Shown here: positions 8,471-17,735 of the stretch, piece by piece
Numbering within the stretch: the stretch's first letter is position 1
Layout of the letters: every line of letters begins with the position of its first letter
DNA from: UMGS1370 sp046957575
Lineage (GTDB): Bacteria > Bacillota > Clostridia > Lachnospirales > Lachnospiraceae
Assembly: GCA_046957575.1 (NCBI GenBank)
Contig: JBKUOG010000003.1
Span: 1 to 64,000, forward strand
Length of the DNA: 64,000 nt
Direction: 5' to 3'
Notes under the pieces: model-generated
Databases searched by the model: none
Seen by the model: only the letters and a program-made list of their open reading frames with translations
What the model was told of the DNA's origin: nothing
Position numbers and translations under genes: made by a program

Positions 8471-9934
8471 CTATGACAGTTCTTCCCCGTTGCTTTCCAT
8501 GCATTTCTGATACCAGTAAAAGGAATCTTTTTTCAACCGTTTCTTGCTTCCTTTTCCTTCATCATCCTGGTCCACATAGATGACGCCGTACCGTTTGCTC
8601 ATTTCCATTGGACCGCAGGAAACAATGTCAATGAATCCCCACATAGTATAGCCGATTAAATCTACACCGTCAATGACTGCCTCTTTCATCTGCTGGATAT
8701 GGGCTTTCAAATACTCAATTCGATATGGGTCATGGATAGAACCATCTGCCTCTAATATGTCTTTTGCACCCAGACCATTTTCTGCCACAAATACGGGAAG
8801 CTGGTAGCGGTCATAGATCTGATTCAACGTAATCCTAAGACCTGTCGGATCTTTCTGCCAGCCCCATTCGCTGGTCTCTAAATAAGGATTTTTGTTTGCC
8901 ATAATCAAATTGCCGCTGGTCTTTTCCCATCCCTGTTTTGTTGTGGAAACCTGGGAAAAATAGTAAGAAAATGCAGTAAAATCTATGGTATTTTCTTTCA
9001 GAAGTTCATCATCTCCCTGCTCTTTCTGAATCTGGATGTTCTCCTTTTCAAAGTATCGATCCATATAGGCAGGATAACTTCCTCTCGCCATTACATCCAG
9101 GTAAAACCAGTTGGAATACTGATCATCCAAAATCATCTGCATCACGTCATCTGGATGACAAGTTGCCGGATATGTAGTAAATCTGGCAATCATACCTCCT
9201 ATCATAGAACCTGGAAGCATTTCATGTCCCAGCTTTACCGTTAAAGCATTGGCAATAAACTGATGATGCAGGCATTGGAAAATTGCATTTACATAATTTT
9301 CTTCCTGATCTTCTACCAGGCACACCCCATTATATGGATTAAACCGTCCTGCATTAAATTCATTAAATGGAAGCCAGTAGTCTACCAGATCTCCCAGATT
9401 TTCAAATAAGGTTTTGGCATATCTTACATAGAAATCTACCGTTTTTCTATTTTTCCATCCGCCATATTCCAGTACAAGATGAATCGGAATATTGTAGTGA
9501 AGAATGGTAGCGAATACTTTGATTCCGTACTTTTTACACTCTCCAAACAAGTCTTTGTAAAACTGGATTCCCTCCTCATTCGGAGTTTCATCATCTCCAT
9601 TTGGATAAATTCTTGCCCAGTTAATAGAAGTTCTTAATACCTTGATTCCAAGCTCATGGAATAAGCGGATATCCTCTTTGTACGTATGGTAAAAATCAAT
9701 TCCCCATCGAAATGGATAATGGACAATATCCAGATCCGTTAACGCTTTCTGAAACTTCGCGTCGTTCATACGCCGGTTTTGATACATGGCCCGCTCTTCT
9801 TTCGTCCATGCCGCATCAAAATATCGTAAATCCTGGGTATCTAATCCCTTTCCTCCCTGATTATAAGCACCGTCTGCCTGCGATGCGGCAATGGCTCCTC
9901 CCCATAAAAAATCTTTTGGAAATCCTGTTCTCAT
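8471..9934 (-). CDS. 6-phospho-beta-glucosidase, GH1
   Basis: A 487-residue GH1 enzyme that cleaves phosphorylated beta-glucosides after PTS import. Acid/base Glu192 lies in PFNEFNAG and nucleophile Glu385 in VFVAENGLGA. MSKRYGVIYVD near the C-terminus matches the Ser-Lys-Tyr phosphate-binding signature of 6-phospho-glucosidases. The start follows AGGAGGG. It lies nine bases after the PTS gene, confirming the pathway: PTS import and phosphorylation, then intracellular cleavage. Confidence 0.93.
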   Translation of the reverse strand: MRTGFPKDFLWGGAIAASQADGAYNQGGKGLDTQDLRYFDAAWTKEERAMYQNRRMNDAKFQKALTDLDIVHYPFRWGIDFYHTYKEDIRLFHELGIKVLRTSINWARIYPNGDDETPNEEGIQFYKDLFGECKKYGIKVFATILHYNIPIHLVLEYGGWKNRKTVDFYVRYAKTLFENLGDLVDYWLPFNEFNAGRFNPYNGVCLVEDQEENYVNAIFQCLHHQFIANALTVKLGHEMLPGSMIGGMIARFTTYPATCHPDDVMQMILDDQYSNWFYLDVMARGSYPAYMDRYFEKENIQIQKEQGDDELLKENTIDFTAFSYYFSQVSTTKQGWEKTSGNLIMANKNPYLETSEWGWQKDPTGLRITLNQIYDRYQLPVFVAENGLGAKDILEADGSIHDPYRIEYLKAHIQQMKEAVIDGVDLIGYTMWGFIDIVSCGPMEMSKRYGVIYVDQDDEGKGSKKRLKKDSFYWYQKCMESNGEELS

Positions 9935-9943
9935 AATGCCCTC

Positions 9944-11323
9944 CTAATTTTCTTTTTTTGTCAGTACAAAGGAAATTGCAAAGGATGTTCCCCAGGCAAT
10001 CGCCATTACAATTAATAACATCCAGAAATTGTTTCCAGAATCCATATAAGTAGCAAGACTGGTAATTCCAGGCATAGAAAATGCATACGTAACAACTCCC
10101 AGCATCACTGCCGCTGCTCCGGCAATGGCTCCTCCCGCCATCGCTGCAAATAAAGGTTTTTTCTCTGGCAGGGCAATGCCATATAATGCCGGTTCTGTAA
10201 TTCCCAGAATGCAGACCAATCCTGTAGAAACCGCTGCTGACTTTCTCTCTCCCGATTTCATTTTCAATGCATAAGCAAGTACTGCACCGGAAACTGCCAG
10301 ATTGGAATAGAAAAAGTTTGGAAGCATATAGTCATAGCCTAGTGTCGACAGATTCTGAAGTTCTACAGCAGACCAGCCTTTAATTCCGAAAATAATGGTC
10401 AAAGGAATAATTCCGCAGAACAAAGCACCTGCTAATGGACCTGTGTGGGTAAACAGCCAGGAAAATCCTCCTGTCATGCCTTTTGCAATCCAGTTTCCAA
10501 GGGGTGCTGCAAATCCTAAAAACAACGGCGCTGCAATTAAAAATGATAATGCTCCTGAAAAAACAATCCGCAGATTTTTAGGCATATGCTTATCAATTAC
10601 ATGGTAAATTACAGAAAAAATCCAAACGGATAAAATTACAGGAAAAATGGATCCTTTATAGTTATAAGCCGGAATGGTAAATAGTCCGAACTGATAGCCG
10701 GTAATCCCCTCTGCAGGAGATAAAAATGTAGAATACATTAAAATTCCTGCTGTCATAATTCCGAAAATTTCTTTTACTTTAAACCGCTTCGCTGCTGCAT
10801 ATCCGATAATAAATGGCATAAAGTAAAATGGCGCGTCTCCTACTGCATTCAGAACAGTAATCATATCGGATTCAGAAGAAACCAGTCCGATTGCAGTCAA
10901 AAGCGCAATAATTCCCTTAATCATACCGCCTGCTACGATGGCGTATAGTCCAGGAGTTACACAGGAAGCCAGAGTATTTAATCCTTTTGTCAGTAAATTC
11001 TGCTTTTTCTCTTCTATTTTCTCTCCTGCCGGTTCCGGATCGATCTCTCCGCCATTTTTAATTCCCGAAATTTCCAGAAAATCTGCATATACCTCTGCTA
11101 CTGTGGTCCCTACTACACACTGAATCTGACCGCTTGACTCAATGACCTTTAACAATCCACTGACCTGATTTAATTTTTCCATATCCACCAGTTCCCGATT
11201 AACTGGAACAATCCGCAAACGGGTAATACAGTGAAATACATTTTTAATATTGCTCTTTCCACCGACAGCCTCTAAAATCTCTGAACACATCCTGCCGTAC
11301 TCATAGTTTGATAGTTCCTTCAT
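9944..11323 (-). CDS. PTS EIIBC, beta-glucoside type, without EIIA
   Basis: Glucose-superfamily PTS permease of 459 residues: EIIB at the N-terminus with the phosphorylated Cys32 in FHCITRLRI, then a hydrophobic EIIC from about residue 105. Beta-glucoside permeases often carry a C-terminal EIIA; this one ends after EIIC, so it must borrow one, most likely the lone EIIA(Glc) at 19106. I prefer ATG 11323, eight bases after GAAGGGG, over an in-frame GTG at 11332. The adjacent GH1 gene points to a beta-glucoside substrate. Confidence 0.9.
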   Translation of the reverse strand: MKELSNYEYGRMCSEILEAVGGKSNIKNVFHCITRLRIVPVNRELVDMEKLNQVSGLLKVIESSGQIQCVVGTTVAEVYADFLEISGIKNGGEIDPEPAGEKIEEKKQNLLTKGLNTLASCVTPGLYAIVAGGMIKGIIALLTAIGLVSSESDMITVLNAVGDAPFYFMPFIIGYAAAKRFKVKEIFGIMTAGILMYSTFLSPAEGITGYQFGLFTIPAYNYKGSIFPVILSVWIFSVIYHVIDKHMPKNLRIVFSGALSFLIAAPLFLGFAAPLGNWIAKGMTGGFSWLFTHTGPLAGALFCGIIPLTIIFGIKGWSAVELQNLSTLGYDYMLPNFFYSNLAVSGAVLAYALKMKSGERKSAAVSTGLVCILGITEPALYGIALPEKKPLFAAMAGGAIAGAAAVMLGVVTYAFSMPGITSLATYMDSGNNFWMLLIVMAIAWGTSFAISFVLTKKEN

Positions 11324-11402
11324 GTTCTGCACCCCTTCTCCTTCTTTTGACGTTTCACTCCATAGTACTGTCTTTTATGCGCATGAGACTTTCTATGTAC
11401 TT

Positions 11403-11431
11403 ATCATATTGAAAAGTCCTCTTCTTTTCAA
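11403..11431 (-). promoter_or_regulatory. Promoter of the beta-glucoside PTS operon with overlapping palindrome
   Basis: On the minus strand TTGAAA (11431-11426), 17 bases, TATGAT (11408-11403). An inverted repeat ATTGAAAAG / CTTTTCAAT with seven bases between (11408-11432) spans from the -35 box to the edge of the -10 box, a position where a bound regulator would block or alter polymerase binding. Confidence 0.7.
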
Positions 11432-11448
11432 TCTCCTGATAAAATATA

Positions 11449-11477
11449 TTGACTGACGAAACTTAATATCTTAATAT
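11449..11477 (+). promoter_or_regulatory. Possible promoter of the divergent AraC gene
   Basis: TTGACT (11449-11454), 17 bases, TAATAT (11472-11477). The predicted start would leave only about 11 bases before the ATG at 11495 and would fall in the ribosome binding site, so this call is tentative. Confidence 0.4.
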
Positions 11478-11494
11478 ACTCTTGAGGTGAGTAT

Positions 11495-12493
11495 ATGAAC
11501 TTTGCAGAATTAGACAATTTTTTATTTCGCTATACAGAATCGGAAATTAAACATAAAAAAGCTGGAGAGCCCCGATTGTCGGAACGCTACCAGCTGATTC
11601 CCAAAACCTCTTTTCAGGATCGGGAGGTCTATCTGTTTTCTTTTCAAAGTATTTTAGAAAACAAACTCATATGTGTCCACAAAGAATCCCGCTTTACCTA
11701 TATTCCAGAACACATTCATACCGTCATTGAATTTGTATATGTATACTCCGGTTCCTGTGTACAGATAATAAGCGGAGAGCGGATTGAAATGCACCAGGGC
11801 GATATTTGTATGCTGGATACCAACGTTCCTCACAGCATCGAATATCTTGGAGACTCTGATATTATTATTACCATTGAAATGCGGCGGGAATACTTAACTC
11901 ATGGTTTTTTATCCCGTCTGGGAGATTACGGCATCATCAACACATTTCTGATTGGCACCCTTTCTCTTAATGCTGCTCACGACCAATATTTGATTTTCCA
12001 AAAGCAAGATGATAACCAGATTCATGCGGTTATTCAAAATATTCTCTGCGAATATTATTTTCCTGAATTCTGCAGCGAAAAAATGATTGATGCTTATATG
12101 AGCCTGTTATTTTGCAATATATTGAGACAATACAAAAACCAGCAGTTTTCTTATGGAGAAAAGGACGGACAAAAAATTATGGAAATCCTCCACTATATTG
12201 AAGATAACTGCTTAACTGCTACCTTGCAGGAAACTGCAGACCATTTTGGATTTCATCCCAATTATCTGAGCAATTACATAAAAAAAGCTGCCGGACACTC
12301 TTTTAAAGAGCTAATTATCCAGCAGCGAATGAATCAGGCCTGTTTCTATCTTTCCAATACCGACCTGCCAATTTATGAAATTGCGAATAAAATCGGATAT
12401 GACAATTTGGGATTTTTCTATAAAAAGTTTGAATCCCTCTATAAGATGACTCCTAATCTGTACCGCAGAATGAAGTCAGACCCCTTATCCTAG
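11495..12493 (+). CDS. AraC-family regulator of the beta-glucoside PTS operon
   Basis: A 332-residue AraC/XylS regulator with a central cupin-like sensor (about 60-130; HIHTVIEFVYVYSG and DTNVPHSIEYLG) and a C-terminal double helix-turn-helix (about 225-325, ending YDNLGFFYKKFESLYKMTP). The start at 11495 follows GAGGTGAG. It is divergent from the PTS operon across 171 bp holding both promoters and a palindrome, so it is the likely regulator of that operon and perhaps of itself. Confidence 0.92.
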   Translation: MNFAELDNFLFRYTESEIKHKKAGEPRLSERYQLIPKTSFQDREVYLFSFQSILENKLICVHKESRFTYIPEHIHTVIEFVYVYSGSCVQIISGERIEMHQGDICMLDTNVPHSIEYLGDSDIIITIEMRREYLTHGFLSRLGDYGIINTFLIGTLSLNAAHDQYLIFQKQDDNQIHAVIQNILCEYYFPEFCSEKMIDAYMSLLFCNILRQYKNQQFSYGEKDGQKIMEILHYIEDNCLTATLQETADHFGFHPNYLSNYIKKAAGHSFKELIIQQRMNQACFYLSNTDLPIYEIANKIGYDNLGFFYKKFESLYKMTPNLYRRMKSDPLS

Positions 12494-12509
12494 TCCTGGA
12501 ACCAGGCAT

Positions 12510-14039
12510 TTACCAGATTACAGCAAATCCCGGATTCTTTTCTAACTTGAGCGGACTATTGGTTCTTACGTATCTGGTCAGCAGTTCCGGCATCTCGTCG
12601 GCTCCTCTCCATAGAACCGGACAGTCTCTTAACATCTCATATCCTCCGGTTCCGCTGGCCCGGTAATTACTGGTTACCAGCTTATATTTTCTGGTTCCAA
12701 GAGGCATTCCGTCTGACTTTGTCAGATGGACAACTCTCTGGCCCACAGGTTTTCTTAAATCAAAAGTATAGGAAATCCCTGCATAAAAATCATAATTATA
12801 ATGTTCGATTTTTGGCTTTAAAAATTCGTCCGATATTGCAGGACTGCCATTTTCCAGGGTAAAATAAGAAGCACACCGCTCCAAAGCCTGTCGGATAGCC
12901 ATTTCATCCACTTCCATTACCACCAGGGTATTGGCAAACAGGTAGGCCGCGCAGATTTCCCGCATAGTAACCTCTTTTTGCAGTCCAACAGGGTCATTTC
13001 CCAGGCTGGTACAAGAAAAATCCGCTCCGGTTTCTTCCAGCTGCACTTGATTAAATAAAGCCGCTATATAACTTCCGGTAAGGGCAGCAGACAGCTTTTC
13101 TTCCGGATTAACGGCTTCTGCCAGTTGGCCCACTGGCTGATCCAGCCACATCTGCACCGCCTGTTCCATTGGCAGAAGGGACTGATACGGTTCTTCTTTA
13201 TGAACGCCGGTTATCGGTTCCAAAAAAGACTGTATCCGCATCTGTTTCTCTTCCAGAGATCCGGTCAGGCGGATAAATTTCTCTGCATTGGCAGGCGGCT
13301 GGACTATCCAGGTTCCGGAAATTTCCACACCTGGCTGTGCAATATGCTGATGACCGGTTAAGAGGATATCAAAATCCAGTTCTCTTGCAATCCGGCAGGC
13401 AATATTTTCTCCGCTGTCTGACAAAACAGCTCCGGTTTCTGCATCTTCTTCCAGACCGCCATGGTAAATACAGACCGTTACGTCACAGGATTCTTTTAGA
13501 TGGGAAATCGCCTCTTTTGCAGCCAAAAAAGCGTCTGTAACCTTAATTTTTTCCAAATTTTCCGGCTGCTCCCAGACATTTACAAAGTCGGTTACAATGC
13601 CGGTAATTCCGATTCGGAGACCGTTTTCCAGCACGTGAATCTGCTCTTTTGCAATCTTTAGCTGTCCGTCCAAATCCTCTATGTTGGCACAGATACATCT
13701 GGCGCCAGCCCTATCCATGGCATCCAGATACTCTTTGATAACCTCATAACCAAAATTAAAATCATGGTTGCCCAGGGTAAAATAATCACATCCCGCTGCG
13801 CCAAACGCTTCTGCCACCGGATGAAGCTTCCACTGATCCTTATGTTCCAGGTAATACTGGGTCAGCGGAGTGCCCTGAAGGCTGTCTCCGCCGTCCATTA
13901 CCAGCGTATTCTTATCTTTTTTAATCTGCCCTGCCAGATTTAACAGACCGGCACATTTTTCTTTTCCAGTGGCGTAATCCACCGGAAAAATCCGTCCATG
14001 GGTATCGGACGTAAAAATAATCTGAAAAGAATGTTTCAT
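12510..14039 (-). CDS. 5'-nucleotidase/2',3'-cyclic phosphodiesterase family enzyme, no signal peptide
   Basis: A 509-residue two-domain metallophosphoesterase. The N-terminal catalytic domain has SDTHG (11-15), DGGD (49-52), GNHDFNFG (90-97) and GHQH (~255), the metal ligands of the family; the C-terminal 5'-nucleotidase substrate domain covers about 325-480. Classical members (UshA, YfkN) are exported, but this one starts directly at MKHSFQIIFTSDTHG with no signal peptide, so it should be cytoplasmic. ATG 14039 follows AAGGGG. It is the last gene of the phn transporter operon, two bases from the permease gene, suggesting it removes phosphate from the imported compound. Confidence 0.88.
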   Translation of the reverse strand: MKHSFQIIFTSDTHGRIFPVDYATGKEKCAGLLNLAGQIKKDKNTLVMDGGDSLQGTPLTQYYLEHKDQWKLHPVAEAFGAAGCDYFTLGNHDFNFGYEVIKEYLDAMDRAGARCICANIEDLDGQLKIAKEQIHVLENGLRIGITGIVTDFVNVWEQPENLEKIKVTDAFLAAKEAISHLKESCDVTVCIYHGGLEEDAETGAVLSDSGENIACRIARELDFDILLTGHQHIAQPGVEISGTWIVQPPANAEKFIRLTGSLEEKQMRIQSFLEPITGVHKEEPYQSLLPMEQAVQMWLDQPVGQLAEAVNPEEKLSAALTGSYIAALFNQVQLEETGADFSCTSLGNDPVGLQKEVTMREICAAYLFANTLVVMEVDEMAIRQALERCASYFTLENGSPAISDEFLKPKIEHYNYDFYAGISYTFDLRKPVGQRVVHLTKSDGMPLGTRKYKLVTSNYRASGTGGYEMLRDCPVLWRGADEMPELLTRYVRTNSPLKLEKNPGFAVIW

Positions 14040-14041
14040 GG

Positions 14042-14851
14042 TTATCCCCTTGTCAGTTTCACACGAATTTTTGTAGAAATCCATTCCACAATCAGTACCA
14101 GAACAATCAGTCCTGCCAAAATTGCTCCCGCCTCGTTCCAACGGTACGCATTCATGGCAAAAATTAATGGAGCGCCAATTCCTCCCGCGCCTACCAGACC
14201 CAGGACGGTTGCGTCACGAAGATTGATGTCAAACCGGTAAATCGCAGTAGAAGCAAAGTTGGGCATCAGCTGAGGAAGGATTCCATAGCGGATTTTCTGC
14301 CATGCGCTGCATCCGGCTGCGTCTAAGGATTCCAGTACCCTGGTATCTAAATCTTCAATGGCCTCAATATACATTTTGCTGACCATTCCCACCGAACACA
14401 ACGACATGGTAAGAAGTCCGGCAAATGCGCCTGGTCCGGTTACCCTGACAAACATCAGGCCGTAAATAAACGGCGGCACTGTACGGATTGCCATAATGAT
14501 GATTCGGCCGATAAAGGCTACTGGTTTTGGGGTTAAATTCGAAGCGGAAAGGAATGCCAGCGGAATAGAAATAATGGCTCCCACAACCGTTCCTAAAAAT
14601 GCGATACAGATGGTTTCCAATAACAGATAGGGTACGCCCTGTACGGTCAGATTAAATAACAATTTGGTATCTGGCTGGAAAATTCCCTTTAAAATATTGA
14701 TGGCAATTTTTCCGCCGTTTTGTGTGGTTCCGCTGGTTTCCACCGCAGACGCGCTCCATACTAAAAGAGCCAGGAACACCACAGCCACAGATGCCTCAAA
14801 CACCCAGTTTTTCGGCCTGTTTTCATATGCACGTTCAATTCTCTGATTCAT
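14042..14851 (-). CDS. phnE: PhnE-type phosphonate/organophosphate ABC permease (second)
   Basis: A 269-residue permease of the PhnE family, about six membrane segments, with the permease loop ESLDAAGCSAWQKIRYG near residue 145. I chose ATG 14851, which follows AAGGAGG; a longer frame upstream would overlap the preceding permease. It pairs with the adjacent PhnE, making a heterodimeric channel. Substrates known for PhnCDE systems include phosphonates, phosphite and some phosphate esters; which one applies is not visible here. Confidence 0.9.
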   Translation of the reverse strand: MNQRIERAYENRPKNWVFEASVAVVFLALLVWSASAVETSGTTQNGGKIAINILKGIFQPDTKLLFNLTVQGVPYLLLETICIAFLGTVVGAIISIPLAFLSASNLTPKPVAFIGRIIIMAIRTVPPFIYGLMFVRVTGPGAFAGLLTMSLCSVGMVSKMYIEAIEDLDTRVLESLDAAGCSAWQKIRYGILPQLMPNFASTAIYRFDINLRDATVLGLVGAGGIGAPLIFAMNAYRWNEAGAILAGLIVLVLIVEWISTKIRVKLTRG

Positions 14852-14861
14852 ATTGGCCTCC

Positions 14862-15683
14862 TTATACCAGACGTTTTCTGGCTGCCCTGCTGATGCTTTC
14901 AATAATGAAAACCGTCACAAACAGCGCGACTAATATCATACCGACGCTGGAGTATTCTCTCCAGCCGATTTTTTCATTTAAAATCAGTCCCAGACCGCCG
15001 GCTCCTACATATCCGAGAATAGACGCATACCGTACATTTCCCTCAAAACAGAACAGGCAGTTAGACAGATAGGACGGAAGAACCTGAGGCACAATCGAGC
15101 TGATAAATGCCCGCACCTTTGTGGCTCCCATTGCTTCCATTGCTTCAAAAGCGCCCATGTCTACGGTCTCGATTTCCTCATAAAGAATCTTTCCAATATA
15201 GGCAAAGGTAAAGACTGCAATTGCCGTCGTTCCGGCCAGGGTTCCAAGTCCCAGCACATAGGTTGCAATCAATGCAGTTACCAGGGTCGGAAGGGTACGG
15301 ACAATACTTAAAAACAAACGCATAAAGCTGACCACAAACCGGTTTTTAATAATATTGGTAGACGCCAGCATGGCAAATGGAACTACCAGCACTGAACCAA
15401 TTACAGACCCCAGCAGAGACATCTTAATCGTATCAAAAAGCGGCTGCCAAATCTTTGGCATATAGTCCCACTGAGGCGGAACCATCTGCTTTAAAATCGT
15501 AAAAAATTCATGGATTCTTTTTACCAGTGTTTCCATATTAAAGCCGGTAACTTTTACGGAAAGCACCGTAAGGGCAAGGAGAACCACCACTGCAAGAGGC
15601 GCTCTGGATCTGGGTTTTGCCACAGTTTTTCCATTTGCCATCGTGATGATCTTCGGCGGAAACAGCTTATCATAAATACCCAT
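14862..15683 (-). CDS. phnE: PhnE-type phosphonate/organophosphate ABC permease (first)
   Basis: A 273-residue PhnE permease with an N-terminal cytoplasmic segment, a first membrane helix at about 30-46, and the ATPase-contact loop EAMEAMGATKVRAFISSI near 185. It begins after GGAGGG one base past the ATPase gene and is followed ten bases later by a second PhnE. Duplicate permease genes are common in Firmicute PhnCDE operons. Confidence 0.9.
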   Translation of the reverse strand: MGIYDKLFPPKIITMANGKTVAKPRSRAPLAVVVLLALTVLSVKVTGFNMETLVKRIHEFFTILKQMVPPQWDYMPKIWQPLFDTIKMSLLGSVIGSVLVVPFAMLASTNIIKNRFVVSFMRLFLSIVRTLPTLVTALIATYVLGLGTLAGTTAIAVFTFAYIGKILYEEIETVDMGAFEAMEAMGATKVRAFISSIVPQVLPSYLSNCLFCFEGNVRYASILGYVGAGGLGLILNEKIGWREYSSVGMILVALFVTVFIIESISRAARKRLV

Positions 15684-15684
15684 A

Positions 15685-16431
15685 TTATCCCTCCTGTCTG
15701 CCCTGGTAGATGGAGTCTAATACTTCCTGGTCTACATCCTTTGCCGCTCCATCGTATACGATTTCTCCGGCTCTGATTCCAATAACTCTTGTGGCATACT
15801 GAAGCGCCAGATCCACATGATGAATGTTAATAAGAACCGTAATCTTCATATCCCGGTTAATCCGCAGGAAATCATCCATAACCTGCTTTGCTGTTACCGG
15901 ATCCAGAGATGCTACCGGCTCGTCGGCCAGAATGATCTGGGGATTCTGAGCCAGGGTTCTGGCCAGGGCCACTCTCTGCTGCTGTCCGCCGGAAAGCTGG
16001 TCTGCGCGGACAAATGCCTTATCCAGGATTCCCACTTTATCTAAGGCCTCCAGGGCAGCCATTTTTTCCTCTTTATTAAAAATACCGAAAAAAGCCCTCC
16101 ATCCCGGAAGCTCCGGAACAAATGCCGTCAATACATTTTTAATTACGGTTGTCCTGGTAATCAGGTTAAAGGACTGGAAAATCATACCAATACGGCGGCG
16201 GAAGGAACGCAGGGACTTTCCGGAAAGCTTCATTACGTCAGTGCCGTCTACAGTCAGGGTTCCGTCCGTAATATCGTGCATACGGTTAATGGTGCGGATC
16301 AGAGTAGATTTTCCAGCGCCGGACAAACCAATAATCGCCACAAATTCTCCCTGGTCAATGGTAAGATTTACATTTTTCAGAGCTTCAAATCCATTGGGAT
16401 ATTTTTTGCTTACGTTCTTGAATTCAATCAT
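15685..16431 (-). CDS. phnC: PhnC-type ABC transporter ATP-binding protein
   Basis: A 248-residue ATPase. Walker A is GLSGAGKST (~35-43), the signature is LSGGQQQR (~147), Walker B is IILADEP (~168) and the H-loop His lies in INIHHVD. It powers uptake through the two PhnE permeases. It is separated from phnD by 93 bases that contain a strong terminator-like hairpin, so it may be made at lower level than the binding protein. Confidence 0.93.
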   Translation of the reverse strand: MIEFKNVSKKYPNGFEALKNVNLTIDQGEFVAIIGLSGAGKSTLIRTINRMHDITDGTLTVDGTDVMKLSGKSLRSFRRRIGMIFQSFNLITRTTVIKNVLTAFVPELPGWRAFFGIFNKEEKMAALEALDKVGILDKAFVRADQLSGGQQQRVALARTLAQNPQIILADEPVASLDPVTAKQVMDDFLRINRDMKITVLINIHHVDLALQYATRVIGIRAGEIVYDGAAKDVDQEVLDSIYQGRQEG

Positions 16432-16470
16432 CTCATACCTCGTATTTTAACAGTCTCGCATTTTGAAAAA

Positions 16471-16501
16471 GAGGGCGCTGCAGTCGCCTGGCAGCACCCT
16501 C
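16471..16501 (-). terminator. Intra-operon terminator between phnD and phnC
   Basis: On the minus strand, an 11-bp stem GAGGGTGCTGC / GCAGCGCCCTC (one G-U pair), nine-base loop, followed by TTTTTC. This is a good intrinsic terminator inside the transporter operon and would allow excess binding protein over channel components. Confidence 0.85.
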
Positions 16502-16524
16502 CTTGTGCTCGTGTCTCTTATTAT

Positions 16525-17646
16525 TTATGAAGCAGAATTCATTTCCTGAATCATCTTCTGGGCAGCGCGTTCAGAATCGTAATCTTCTGCTTTTGCCGGC
16601 TGATAACCGTTGTGGCTGTAGATTGCAATTACTTCTTTGCCCTCTTCTGTGTTGCCGATGTTGATAAATGCCTCAGAAAGAGCTGCCTTAAAGTCGTCGT
16701 CCATAACTGGAGAAGTCTTGCTTACGCTGATGGTATCATTGTAGATAGCCGGAGTAACGCCGATTACTGCAGTGTCATCCCAGATGGTATTGGTCATTGC
16801 GTATTCGCCGGTCCACTCGTCTTCATAGTCGCGGCGTGCGTCTGCGTAGGTGCAGAGAACGTCAATCTGTCCGGAAGCCAGACGTGCAAATGCACTGCCG
16901 TAGGAATCAGACTGTACTGCGTGAGATAAATCGGTAATGTTCTTCTCAAAGTTTTCCTGCAGCCACAGGGATGGATAGATATAACCTGCTGGAGAAGAAG
17001 ATCCCATTACGCTCCAGTTTAAGCCGTCAATGTCTTCCCAAGTAAGTTCTTCGCCTGCATTTACCTTTTCTGCAATTGCCTTACCCTTTTCAGAAGGACC
17101 TGCAATAATCAGTGCACGGTAGCTGGTTACCTGATTTTCGGTTGCTTCAGTAGGAGCCTGGTCATTCCAGTCTTTTGCGCTGTCAGAGTCAATGGAAAGA
17201 CCATCTCTGGTAGCGGTCAGCAGGACATCGCAGCCGTCGTCATACAGTACATAAGTACCGCCTGGAATCAGGCCTACGTCAGCAGTTCCTGCGGAAAGCG
17301 CCTCGCCTACTGCCTCGTAGCTGGTGCCGACTGTAATATCAATGTTCTTTACATCATAGCCAAGTCCTGCCAGCTCTTTTGTCAGCATTTCCTTTAACGG
17401 AGCAGTTGCAGTAATAATCTCGCTTGGCTCTCTGGATGGAACGAAGGCAATGCTTAATTTTTCGATTTCCTTCGTCTCTGCAGCAGCCTCTGTGGTTTCT
17501 GCATCTGCTTTTTCAGCGGCTGTGGTTTCTGCAGCAGCAGCGGTCGTGTCTGCAGCAGCTGTGGTCTCTTCCGGCTTGGAACCGCATCCAGCTAAAAGTC
17601 CGGCGCACATTGCGCCTGCCAGTAAAAGAGAAACTGTTTTTTTCAT
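16525..17646 (-). CDS. phnD: PhnD-type substrate-binding lipoprotein
   Basis: A 373-residue binding protein. The signal peptide ends in lipobox LAGC with Cys21. A low-complexity linker of Glu/Thr/Ala repeats covers about 28-60 and keeps the domain away from the membrane. The PhnD-like fold follows, with IAFVPSREPSEI near 68 and GLIPGGTYVL near 125. It is the first gene of the transporter operon. The ligand may be a phosphonate, phosphite or phosphate ester; the operon has no C-P lyase or phosphite-oxidising gene. Confidence 0.9.
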   Translation of the reverse strand: MKKTVSLLLAGAMCAGLLAGCGSKPEETTAAADTTAAAAETTAAEKADAETTEAAAETKEIEKLSIAFVPSREPSEIITATAPLKEMLTKELAGLGYDVKNIDITVGTSYEAVGEALSAGTADVGLIPGGTYVLYDDGCDVLLTATRDGLSIDSDSAKDWNDQAPTEATENQVTSYRALIIAGPSEKGKAIAEKVNAGEELTWEDIDGLNWSVMGSSSPAGYIYPSLWLQENFEKNITDLSHAVQSDSYGSAFARLASGQIDVLCTYADARRDYEDEWTGEYAMTNTIWDDTAVIGVTPAIYNDTISVSKTSPVMDDDFKAALSEAFINIGNTEEGKEVIAIYSHNGYQPAKAEDYDSERAAQKMIQEMNSAS

Positions 17647-17735
17647 TTAAAAATCCTCCTCGTTTGTTTCTTTTTCTTATTTGCTGCCAGCATCTCTGTC
17701 CCTGTTTTCAGGTCTGAATGCTGAATCTATGTGAA

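Noticed and set aside
12494..12509. Terminator between the convergent AraC and nucleotidase genes
   Set aside because: Only a five-base stem (CCTGG/CCAGG) without T-run is present in the gap.
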